From Pontivivens nitratireducens (GTDB lineage: Bacteria; Pseudomonadota; Alphaproteobacteria; Rhodobacterales; Rhodobacteraceae), in NCBI RefSeq assembly GCF_014235845.1, contig NZ_JACJUQ010000007.1:1-64000 (forward strand): a stretch of 64,000 bases of DNA, given 5' to 3'. Within the stretch, counting starts at the first letter, position 1, and each line of letters starts with the position of its first letter. Below are positions 54,085 to 64,000 of the stretch, piece after piece. The position numbers and the translations under genes are program-made. The notes under the pieces were generated by a model. The model saw only the letters and a list, made by a program, of their open reading frames with translations, searched no databases and was not told the origin of the DNA.

Positions 54085-56063
54085 TGGCGTTGCGACGGCG
54101 ATCCGGCGCGGGGTTCACCGCCAATATCTGGCCCGGCTTCGTCGATGCGATGACGGCACTTCTGCTGGTGCTGATGTTCGTGCTGACGATCTTCATGGTC
54201 ATGCAGTTCGTGCTGCAGGAAACGATCACCGGGCAGGATCGCAGGCTTGAGGAACTCGGCTCCGAACTGGCCACCCTGGCCGAGGCACTGGGTCTGGAAC
54301 AGCAACGGTCCGATCAGCTCGAAACCAATGTCGCCGATCTGGCCGGATCGTTGAACGAGAGCGAAGCGATCTCCGAAACGCGCCGCCTGACCATCGCGGC
54401 GCTGGAGGCGGACATCGCCGACGCCACCACACGCATTGCCAGCTTTGAATCGCAGGTCGCCTCATTGCTGGCCCGCAACTCCGATCTGGACACGGCCCTT
54501 GCTGCCGCCCGCGACGAAAGCGCCGAGCGCGCGGAACAGCTTGCCGCCACGACGGATGAGCTGACCGCCACGACCGAGGAGGTCGCCCGACTGCGCGATG
54601 CAAACGCGGAAGTCATCTCCCGCGCGGAAGCCCTGCAACTTGCCCTGGCCCAGGCCCGGGAGGAGATCGACGAGAAGACCGAAGCCGCCCGTCTGGCCGC
54701 CGCACAGCGTGAGGCGCTGGAAACCCTGATCGCCGACTTGCAAAGTGAGGCCGCCGCACAGCAGGCCAGCCTCGCTGATCTGTCCGTGCAACTGGATGCC
54801 AGCCGTGCCGAGGGCGACCGACGCGCCAGCCGCATCACCGAACTGGCCGCCGCCCTGCAGGACACGACGCAGGAGCGGGATGCGCTGAGCGAAGCCGGAA
54901 CCGCCCTGCGGGCCGAACTCGACACCCTTGAAACCCGCCTGAGCGCCGAGCAACAGGCCCGGTTGGAGGAGCAGGCCGCCATCGCCGCATTGCAGGATCG
55001 GCTCGACGCCACGCAAACCGCCCTGAGCGAGGAGGAGCGCGCCCGGTTGGAGGAAGCCGCCGCTGTCGAACGCCTCCGAACCCAACTGGCCGACAATCAG
55101 GAAGCGTTGAGCGAAGCAGAGCGAGCAAGCCTGGCGGAGGCCGCCGCCACCGCGGCCCTGCGCGCCCGTCTGGCCGAGGCCGACACCGAACTGTCCGCGA
55201 TGACCCTCGCCCTCGAACAACAACGGCAGGAGGCGGAGGAGACGCTTACTCTGCTGGCCGCCGCTGAATCCGCACGCGCCCTGGTCGAGACCGCCCGCGC
55301 GGACGAACTGAGCGAATTGGAACGTCAGCGCGCCCTGTTGGCGCAGGCCAACGCCTTGTTGACCGAACAAAGGTCAGAAACGACCGAGGCCCGTCGTGAG
55401 GTCGCCCTGCTCAACCAGCAAGCGGCGGCCCTGCGCCAACAGCTTTCCACCTTGCAAGCGTTGCTGGACGAATCCAACGCGCGCGACGCCGAAAACGAGG
55501 TTCGCATCGAGGCGCTGGGCAGCCAGTTGAACACCGCCCTCGCTCAGGTCGCGGCGGAACAACGTCGCCGGGCGGACGCGCTGGAGGATGAGGCCGAGCA
55601 GTTGCGACAGTATCGTTCGGAGTTCTTCGGCCGGATGCGGGAGCTTTTGGGCAATCAGGAGGGGGTGCGCGTGGTCGGGGACCGCTTTGTGTTCTCCTCC
55701 GAAGTGTTGTTCGAGCCCGGCTCCGCTTCCCTGGGTTTCGACGGGCGCAAACAGATCACCGACGTGGCCCGCGTTATCCAGAGCATCGCGGATGAAATAC
55801 CCGAGGATATCGACTGGATCCTGCAAGTGAACGGTCACACCGACCGCATTCCGGTCGGCACCACGTCCGAATACGCCGACAATTGGGAGTTGAGCCAGGC
55901 CCGCGCCCTGTCGGTCGTGCGCTATCTGTCCGAGGTCGAGGGCATCCCCTCCGACCGTCTGGCTGCCGCCGGATATGGCGAGTATCAACCCGTGGACGAC
56001 GGAACCAGTTTCGAGGCCCTCGCCCGCAATCGGCGGATCGAGTTGAAATTCACCGAGCGCTAG
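54084..56063 (+). CDS. MotB/TolR-like protein with long coiled coil and OmpA domain
   Basis: 659 residues. A single N-terminal helix has FVDAMTALLLVLMFVLTI, where the Asp fits the proton-carrying residue of MotB/TolR/ExbD. Residues about 45-500 are continuous coiled coil, rich in Ala, Glu, Leu and Arg. The C-terminal OmpA domain (LFEPGSASLGFDGRKQI, NGHTDRIPV, ARNRRIELKF) binds peptidoglycan. The coiled coil would lie in the periplasm, bridging membrane and wall, forming a force-transmitting pair with the upstream protein. Confidence 0.84.
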   Translation: MALRRRSGAGFTANIWPGFVDAMTALLLVLMFVLTIFMVMQFVLQETITGQDRRLEELGSELATLAEALGLEQQRSDQLETNVADLAGSLNESEAISETRRLTIAALEADIADATTRIASFESQVASLLARNSDLDTALAAARDESAERAEQLAATTDELTATTEEVARLRDANAEVISRAEALQLALAQAREEIDEKTEAARLAAAQREALETLIADLQSEAAAQQASLADLSVQLDASRAEGDRRASRITELAAALQDTTQERDALSEAGTALRAELDTLETRLSAEQQARLEEQAAIAALQDRLDATQTALSEEERARLEEAAAVERLRTQLADNQEALSEAERASLAEAAATAALRARLAEADTELSAMTLALEQQRQEAEETLTLLAAAESARALVETARADELSELERQRALLAQANALLTEQRSETTEARREVALLNQQAAALRQQLSTLQALLDESNARDAENEVRIEALGSQLNTALAQVAAEQRRRADALEDEAEQLRQYRSEFFGRMRELLGNQEGVRVVGDRFVFSSEVLFEPGSASLGFDGRKQITDVARVIQSIADEIPEDIDWILQVNGHTDRIPVGTTSEYADNWELSQARALSVVRYLSEVEGIPSDRLAAAGYGEYQPVDDGTSFEALARNRRIELKFTER

Positions 56064-56081
56064 GCGCGGGACACAGCCCGC

Positions 56082-56119
56082 AAAAAAAGGGCCAGCGCGT
56101 GACGCTGGCCCTTCTCGTT
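56082..56119. terminator. Bidirectional terminator between the OmpA gene and clpA
   Basis: GGGCCAGCG (56089-56097) pairs with CGCTGGCCC (56103-56111) across five bases. On the minus strand seven T follow (56088-56082), ending clpA; on the plus strand a T-rich TTCTCGTTT follows. Very strong. Confidence 0.85.
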
Positions 56120-56132
56120 TCCGGCGATCAGC

Positions 56133-58460
<2,328 letters not shown>

Positions 58461-58843
58461 ACCGCAAATCCTTTCGTCTGCCGTCGCGCGTGATGGCACG
58501 ACGGACGAGCGCGACGCAGGCGCTCCTTATACATTTCGACTTCATCGGGTGAGGATCAAGGGGTAAATGCCCGCAATCACCGTAAACTGAGCGATCCGCC
58601 CTGCGACCAAGCGCCCCGAACCACTGCCCCGTATCGCAGCCGGAAACACGATATCGGAACTGTGTTCGCATAATTCAAGACGTGCAGCCGCACCACAGAC
58701 CAGACCGCACGCAGCATCCGACCAGTTCAAGGTGACCCACGCGATGGGCGTGCGCAGCCAGACCTGCGCACGTTAATCCCAAGGTGACGCACGGCCCGCG
58801 GGGCACCCACGGGCCGGTTCCCCCCGATCCAGACCGCCTCCGT
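58461..58843. other. Long intergenic region between pyc and clpA
   Basis: 383 bases. CGGCCCG (58792-58798) and CGGGCCG (58810-58816) form a hairpin near the pyc end, a likely terminator. The rest should hold the clpA promoter. A 62-residue minus-strand frame at 58542-58730 starts with TTG, has no family and is not called. Confidence 0.5.
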
Positions 58844-61800
58844 TTACTCGAACGCGATCAGCAGATCCTTGGCATCGACCTGACTGCCCGCAGGGGCATG
58901 GATCGCCGCGATGGTTCCGGCGCGATCCGCGTGGATCGCCGTTTCCATTTTCATCGCCTCGATGGTCAGCAGCATGTCGCCCTCTGCCACTTCCTGCCCG
59001 ACCGTCACCGCGACGGAAGCGATGACACCGGGCATCGGTGCGGCCACGTGATCGGCATTGCCCAGCTCTGCTTTCGGGCGCTTGGCGACGCTCGCCACGG
59101 CCTTGCGGTTGGCCACGCGGATCACACGCGGTTGGCCATTGATCTCAAAGAACACGCGGACGTCACCGTCTTCGTTCGTCTCACCTATGGCTTGCAAGCG
59201 GATGATCAGGGTCTTGCCCGGGTCCAGTTCGGGCTGGATCTCCTGACCCGGCTCCATCCCGTAGAAATACACGTTTGTGGGCAGGATGCGCACGGGGCCG
59301 TATTCCTGATGACGGCCCATATAGTCCATGAAAACCTTGGGATACATCAGATAGCCGTTCAGATCCTCATCGTCGATTTCCATCCCGTCGAGTTGCGCGG
59401 ACAGTTCGGCGCGGGTCGCCTCCAGATCGACGGGGGGCAGATGGGCGCCGGGGCGCTCGGTCGAAGCGGTTTCGCCCTTGAGGATCTTCGCCTGCAACTT
59501 CTGCGGCCAGCCGCCCGGAGGCTGGCCCAGATTGCCGCGCATCATGTCTACCACCGAATCAGGGAAGGCGACATCGACCTCCGGGTCCTCGACCTGCTCA
59601 CGGGTCAGCCCCTGCGAGACCATCAGCAACGCCATGTCGCCCACCACCTTGGATGAGGGCGTGACCTTCACGATGTCACCGAACATCTGGTTCACATCGG
59701 CATAGGTCTGCGCGACCTCGTGCCAGCGTTCCTCCAGCCCCAGTGAGCGGGCCTGCGCCTTGAGGTTGGTGAACTGTCCGCCGGGCATCTCATGCAACCA
59801 GACCTCCGAGGAGCCGGACTTCATCGTCGTCTCGAACGCGGCGTACTGATCGCGCACGTCCTCCCAATATTCCGAGACGCGGCGCAATGCGGCGCGGTCC
59901 AGCCCGGTGGCCCGGTCGGTATTCTCCAAAGCCTCGACGATCGAGCCGAGCGGCGGCTGCGAGGTCAGGCCGGAAAATGCATCCATCGCCACATCGACCG
60001 CATCCACGCCCGCCTCTGCCGCGGCCAGAACCGTCGCACCCGAAATGCCCGACGTGTCATGCGTGTGGAAGTGAATCGGCAGGCCGACCTCCTCCTTCAA
60101 CGCCTTGACCAGAACGCGGGCGGCGGCGGGTTTCAGCAGGCCGGCCATATCCTTCAGACCCAGCACATGCGCACCCGCATCGCGCAACGCCTTGCCCATC
60201 TCGACATAGTAGTTCAGGTCGTATTTCGCGCGATCCGCATCGAGGATGTCGCCGGTATAGCAGATCGTCCCCTCACAAACCTTGCCGCTCTCGATCACCG
60301 CATCCATCGCGATGCGCATGTTCTCGACCCAATTGAGGCTGTCGAAGACGCGGAACACGTCCACACCGGATTCCGCCGCCTGCGCGACGAAGCTTTGCAC
60401 AACGTTATCGGGATAATTGGTGTAGCCGACACCGTTCGAGGCGCGCAGCAGCATCTGAGTCATGATGTTGGGCATCCGCGCCCGGATGTCGCGCAGGCGC
60501 TGCCACGGGCATTCCTGAAGGAAACGATACGCCACGTCGAAGGTCGCACCGCCCCAGCACTCGACCGAGAACAGGCCCGACAGCTCATGCGCATAGGTCG
60601 GCGCGATGGCGATCATGTCGTCGCTGCGCATCCGCGTGGCCAGCAGTGACTGGTGCCCGTCGCGCATCGTGGTGTCGGTAATCAGCAGTTGTGGCTGGTC
60701 CAGCATCCAGTCGGCGAGGCCGCTGGCACCCTTCGCCTCCAGAATCTGCTTGGTTCCGGCGGGCGGTGCATCGACCGGCTGGCGCGGCGCACTGGGCAGC
60801 TTGGCATGGGCGGGCGGTCTTGGCCGACCCTCCACGTCCGGGTGGCCGTTGACGGTGATGTCCGCCACATAGGTCAGAATCTTCGTCGCGCGGTCCTGCC
60901 GTTTCTTGAACTCGAACAGCTCAGGCGTGTTGTCGATGAAGGTCGTGGTGTAGGTGTTGTTGAGGAATGTCGGATGCTTCAGCAGGTTTTCGACGAAGGC
61001 GATGTTTGTCGCCACGCCGCGAATCCGAAACTCACGCAAGGAACGGTCCATCCGGGCGATCGCGGCCTCGGGCGTGGGGGCCCATGCCGTGACCTTGACC
61101 AGCAGCGAATCGTAGAAGCGGGTGATGACCGCGCCCGCATAGGCCGTGCCGCCATCCAGACGGATGCCCATCCCGGTCGCGGTGCGGTAGGCGCTGATGC
61201 GCCCGTAATCGGGGATGAAGTTGTTCTGCGGGTCCTCGGTCGTGATCCGGCATTGCAGCGCGTGGCCGTCCAGCTTGACGTCATACTGGCTGGCGCAGCC
61301 GGTCGCCTCGGTCAGGGTCTTGCCCTCGGCGATCAGAATTTGCGCGCGCACGATGTCGATGCCGGTCACCTCCTCGGTCACGGTATGCTCGACCTGCACG
61401 CGGGGGTTCACCTCAATGAAATAGAATTCGCCCGAATCCATATCCATCAGGAACTCGACGGTGCCCGCGCATTCGTAGTTCACATGCGCGCAGATCTTAC
61501 GGCCCAACTCACAGATACGCTCCCGCTGCGTGTCCGAGAGATAGGGCGCGGGCGCGCGTTCCACCACCTTCTGATTGCGCCGCTGGACGGAGCAATCACG
61601 CTCGTACAGGTGATAGATGTTGCCCTGGCTGTCGCCCAGAATCTGCACTTCGACGTGGCGGGCATTGCGCACCAGCTTTTCCAGATAGCCCTCACCATTG
61701 CCGAAAGCCGCCTCGGCCTCGCGCCTCCCGGCCAAGACCATCTCCTCCAGCTCGTCCGGGCCCATGATCGGGCGCATTCCACGACCGCCGCCGCCCCAGC

Positions 61801-62287
61801 TGGCCTTGAGCATGAAGGGATAGCCGACTTCATCGGCCATGCGGCGGACCTCATCCATGTCGTCGGGCAGAACCTCCGTCGCTGGGACGACCGGCACGCC
61901 CGCCTCCATCGCGACCCGGCGGGCCGAGGCCTTGTCACCCAACTGGCGCATCGTCTGCGCCTTGGGGCCGATGAAGGTGAGGCCGTTTGCGACGCAGGCG
62001 TCCACGAATTCGGGGTTTTCCGACAGCAGCCCGTAACCGGGATGGATCGCGTCCGCGCCCGACAGCTTCGCCACGCGGATGATCTCGTCGATGCTCAGAT
62101 AGGCGGCGACGGGGCCCAGCCCCTCACCGATGCGATAGGCCTCATCCGCCTTGAACCGGTGCAGGCCCAGCTTGTCCTCCTCCGCGAAGACCGCGACGGT
62201 TTTCTTGCCCATCTCATTGGCCGCACGCATGATGCGGATCGCGATTTCACCGCGGTTGGCGATGAGGATTTTCTTGAAGTCAGGCAT
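58844..62287 (-). CDS. pyc: Pyruvate carboxylase
   Basis: Biotin enzyme making oxaloacetate from pyruvate. 1147 residues in the full four-domain form: biotin carboxylase (KILIANRGEIAIRIMRAANE, ATP-grasp MLKASWGGGGRGMR), carboxyltransferase (TDTTMRDGHQSLLATRMRS, HFHTHDTSGIS), tetramerisation region, and BCCP with the biotin Lys in IEAMKMETAIHA. ATG at 62287 follows GGGAGCC. Anaplerotic supply for the TCA cycle. Confidence 0.97.
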   Translation of the reverse strand: MPDFKKILIANRGEIAIRIMRAANEMGKKTVAVFAEEDKLGLHRFKADEAYRIGEGLGPVAAYLSIDEIIRVAKLSGADAIHPGYGLLSENPEFVDACVANGLTFIGPKAQTMRQLGDKASARRVAMEAGVPVVPATEVLPDDMDEVRRMADEVGYPFMLKASWGGGGRGMRPIMGPDELEEMVLAGRREAEAAFGNGEGYLEKLVRNARHVEVQILGDSQGNIYHLYERDCSVQRRNQKVVERAPAPYLSDTQRERICELGRKICAHVNYECAGTVEFLMDMDSGEFYFIEVNPRVQVEHTVTEEVTGIDIVRAQILIAEGKTLTEATGCASQYDVKLDGHALQCRITTEDPQNNFIPDYGRISAYRTATGMGIRLDGGTAYAGAVITRFYDSLLVKVTAWAPTPEAAIARMDRSLREFRIRGVATNIAFVENLLKHPTFLNNTYTTTFIDNTPELFEFKKRQDRATKILTYVADITVNGHPDVEGRPRPPAHAKLPSAPRQPVDAPPAGTKQILEAKGASGLADWMLDQPQLLITDTTMRDGHQSLLATRMRSDDMIAIAPTYAHELSGLFSVECWGGATFDVAYRFLQECPWQRLRDIRARMPNIMTQMLLRASNGVGYTNYPDNVVQSFVAQAAESGVDVFRVFDSLNWVENMRIAMDAVIESGKVCEGTICYTGDILDADRAKYDLNYYVEMGKALRDAGAHVLGLKDMAGLLKPAAARVLVKALKEEVGLPIHFHTHDTSGISGATVLAAAEAGVDAVDVAMDAFSGLTSQPPLGSIVEALENTDRATGLDRAALRRVSEYWEDVRDQYAAFETTMKSGSSEVWLHEMPGGQFTNLKAQARSLGLEERWHEVAQTYADVNQMFGDIVKVTPSSKVVGDMALLMVSQGLTREQVEDPEVDVAFPDSVVDMMRGNLGQPPGGWPQKLQAKILKGETASTERPGAHLPPVDLEATRAELSAQLDGMEIDDEDLNGYLMYPKVFMDYMGRHQEYGPVRILPTNVYFYGMEPGQEIQPELDPGKTLIIRLQAIGETNEDGDVRVFFEINGQPRVIRVANRKAVASVAKRPKAELGNADHVAAPMPGVIASVAVTVGQEVAEGDMLLTIEAMKMETAIHADRAGTIAAIHAPAGSQVDAKDLLIAFE

Positions 62288-62511
62288 GGACGGCTCCCGG
62301 TTGAGGGTCACGATCTCGAAGTGTTAGCAATCGCACAATAATCTAATAACTGCTTATAACGCCGAAGATATGGGTCTGTCTCCCCCTGTTCTCCGGATCG
62401 CTACCGCAAATGCGAACAACGCAGGATGCGGCCCGCACGACTAGTGCTTTGCGAGGGTCAACCTATGTTGAACGGGACATCCGATCGCAACCATAACCCC
62501 GGGGGGATCCC

Positions 62512-63264
62512 ATGCATCTACAAGGCAAGACCGCCATCATCACAGGCGCGTCGCGCGGCATAGGAGAGGCGACGGCCCGTCTGTTCGCCGAACAGGGCGC
62601 CAACGTCGTACTGACCGCACGATCCAGCGATGCGATCACAACGATCGTGGAGGAGATTCGCGCCGCCGGCGGCAAGGCCATCGCCGTGACCTGCGACGTT
62701 TCCGACTATACCCAACTGGCTGAGGTCGTGACCGCCGCCACCACCGAATTCGGGCGGCTCGACATCCTCGTCAACAATGCCGGCGTGATCGAGCCGATCA
62801 GCACCATCGCGGACAGCGATCCGGCCGCATGGGCGCAGGCGTTCGGGATCAACTCCGTCGGGGCCTACCACGCCATTCGCGCCGTCCTGCCGGTAATGGC
62901 AAAGGGCGGGACGATCGTGAACATCTCATCAGGGGCCGCGACCTCCGCGCTAGAAGGCTGGTCGCATTATTGCGCATCCAAGGCTGCGGCAAAGATGCTG
63001 ACCGCCTGCGTCCAGATCGAGGAAGGCCACCGCCTGACCTGTGTCGGCCTCAGCCCCGGCACCGTCGCCACGCAGATGCAGCGCGAAATCAGCGCCTCTG
63101 GCATCAATGCGGTGTCCCGGCTGGATTGGGAGGATCACGTTCCCCCGCAATGGCCTGCCGCCGCAATCGCATGGCTGTGCGGACCCGAAGGCGCGCAATA
63201 CGCGGGTGAGGATGTCAGCCTGCGTGACCCGGACATACGCCGCCGGGTCGGCCTGATCGACTAG
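62512..63264 (+). CDS. Short-chain dehydrogenase/reductase
   Basis: 250 residues, classical SDR. NAD(P) motif TGASRGIGEATARLF, NNAG in LVNNAGVIEPI, active-site SSGAATS and WSHYCASKAAAK (Tyr, Lys). Substrate unknown; the last part (EDVSLRDPDIRRRVGL) is shorter than usual for 3-oxoacyl-ACP reductases. Ribosome site GGGGGGATCCC before ATG. Confidence 0.9.
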   Translation: MHLQGKTAIITGASRGIGEATARLFAEQGANVVLTARSSDAITTIVEEIRAAGGKAIAVTCDVSDYTQLAEVVTAATTEFGRLDILVNNAGVIEPISTIADSDPAAWAQAFGINSVGAYHAIRAVLPVMAKGGTIVNISSGAATSALEGWSHYCASKAAAKMLTACVQIEEGHRLTCVGLSPGTVATQMQREISASGINAVSRLDWEDHVPPQWPAAAIAWLCGPEGAQYAGEDVSLRDPDIRRRVGLID

Positions 63265-63265
63265 G

Positions 63266-63868
63266 TCAATACGCCGCCGCCCGCTCCAGCGCCCTGCGGA
63301 ATGCGGGGCGGGCACGGCACCGCTTGCCGTAGGCATCGACGATTTCGCTGCCGGTTTCGAACTTCGCGGATTTGGCCCAGGACAGGCAATGGGCCAGGAT
63401 CACGTCCGGCACGGCGAACGCCTCGCCCGCCAGATACGGCCCCTGCCCCAGCCGGGTCTCCACCCGTTCCATGGCGCGGGAAAACTCGAACCGCGCGGTG
63501 TCCTTCACGCCCTTGATCCGCAACTCCTCAGGCAGGGCGAAGCTGTGCTTCGCCGCGATCCACAGCGCGCCGTCCACCTCGTCGCAGATAAATTGCGTGT
63601 GTCCGTCCTGCGTCGCACGGGCGATGGTTCCGGCGGGGGCGGTCAGCTTGCCCTCCCGGTCCGCCAGAAACTGGCAGATGGCAACGGAATCGGTCAGCAC
63701 GACATCGTCCACGCGCAGCGCGGGCACCTTGCCGCTGGGGTTCACGGCGCAAATCTCGGGCGCGTGGGGGCGGGCGGGCACCAGATCGTAGTCCAGCTCC
63801 AGCTCCTCCAACATCCACATCACGCGCATGGCGCGGCTTTGCGGGTATCCGATCAGGGTCAGGGTCAT
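63266..63868 (-). CDS. Glutathione S-transferase family protein
   Basis: 200 residues. Thioredoxin-like half with YPQSRAMRVMWMLEELELDY, NPSGKVPALRVDDVVLTDSV and helical half with PDVILAHCLSWA. Second GST of the window, not close to the first in sequence. ATG at 63868 follows AAAGGACC; 11 bases downstream of holA on the same strand. Confidence 0.87.
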   Translation of the reverse strand: MTLTLIGYPQSRAMRVMWMLEELELDYDLVPARPHAPEICAVNPSGKVPALRVDDVVLTDSVAICQFLADREGKLTAPAGTIARATQDGHTQFICDEVDGALWIAAKHSFALPEELRIKGVKDTARFEFSRAMERVETRLGQGPYLAGEAFAVPDVILAHCLSWAKSAKFETGSEIVDAYGKRCRARPAFRRALERAAAY

Positions 63869-63879
63869 GGCGGGGTCCT

Positions 63880-64000
63880 TTAATTGCGAGGGCGCATCAT
63901 GGCGATGCGAATCAGGGCACGCTCCAGCATCGCCTCCTGCGGTGTCCGGCTGGAGGAGCGAAGCATAAGGTCGGCATCGGTCAGTGTCGTCAAGGCGCGT
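63880..64000 (-). CDS. holA: DNA polymerase III delta subunit HolA, C-terminal fragment
   Basis: Runs off the window edge. The last 38 codons read ALTTLTDADLMLRSSSRTPQ then EAMLERALIRIAMMRPRN. LTDADLxLRSS and the ALIRIA ending resemble HolA, the clamp-loader subunit delta. Stop at 63882-63880. Identification rests on the short C-terminus. Confidence 0.6.
   Translation of the reverse strand, partial: RALTTLTDADLMLRSSSRTPQEAMLERALIRIAMMRPRN

Noticed and set aside
52954-56063. Zorya-like defence system (ZorA/ZorB)
   Set aside because: The pair shares the MotAB plan, but no ZorC, ZorD or ZorE follows; clpA and pyc come next and there are no other defence genes.
58542-58730. 62-residue minus-strand ORF upstream of clpA
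   Set aside because: TTG start, no ribosome site and no similarity recognised.
60653-62341. 562-residue frame opposite pyc
   Set aside because: Shadow frame within the biotin carboxylase region.

Overview
The window reads as a housekeeping stretch of chromosome from an alphaproteobacterium of the order Rhodobacterales (Rhodobacter/Roseobacter type). The evidence is high GC with dense, often overlapping genes, a RegA/PrrA-type response regulator next to SenC, a Mur-type Fur regulator divergent from a sitABCD metal transporter, DUF1127 genes with a CcsR-like RNA hairpin, a DUF2125 protein, and a CoxD/CoxE/XdhC/MocA maturation cluster. Species identity is inference. There is no rRNA operon, CRISPR array, transposase, integrase or prophage.

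Layout. 1-7200: remnant of a Bcr/CflA drug exporter, a YbiO-type mechanosensitive channel, the manganese-type ABC operon sitABCD (minus) with its divergent regulator mur, then rsmD. 7196-11415: a glutathione S-transferase, tRNA-Tyr, an imperfect 15-nt tandem array, rlmB, a candidate small RNA with a strong intrinsic terminator, a CoA-binding protein and O-acetylhomoserine sulfhydrylase. 11474-18471: SIMPL protein, a PRPR-rich exported protein, then a molybdenum-hydroxylase maturation set (MocA-like fusion, XdhC, CoxE, CoxD) with two tiny exported peptides in the middle. 18692-21153: regA, senC and an alpha-hydroxyacid dehydrogenase. 21214-26696: a small membrane protein, uvrD/pcrA, two DUF1127 genes with a structured RNA, an MFS exporter and a YaiI protein. 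26753-33218: trpS and a peptide ABC operon (oppABC plus fused oppDF). 33411-36054: arginine operon argD-GNAT-argF. 36267-44015: a glycosyltransferase, murJ, a CDF metal exporter with divergent MerR regulator, glnD and an LppC-like lipoprotein. 44135-50066: rsmI, yraN, BON lipoprotein, gshB, an esterase, hisC, tyrA. 50063-64000: DUF2125 protein, chaC, a LysM/solute-binding fusion, a TolQ/ExbB-like plus coiled-coil OmpA pair, clpA, pyruvate carboxylase, an SDR, a second GST and the end of holA.

No canonical new defence or metabolic island is visible. The best leads are small: an anti-Shine-Dalgarno RNA hairpin downstream of a DUF1127 gene, an unassigned small RNA, a threefold in-frame duplication of a stop/ribosome-site/start junction in the peptide transporter operon, two small secreted peptides inside an orphan cox-type cluster, an acetyltransferase translationally coupled inside the arginine operon, and the LysM-solute-binding/TolQ/coiled-coil OmpA locus. 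Several start codons were moved downstream of the longest open frame, using signal peptides, ribosome sites and stop/start overlaps.
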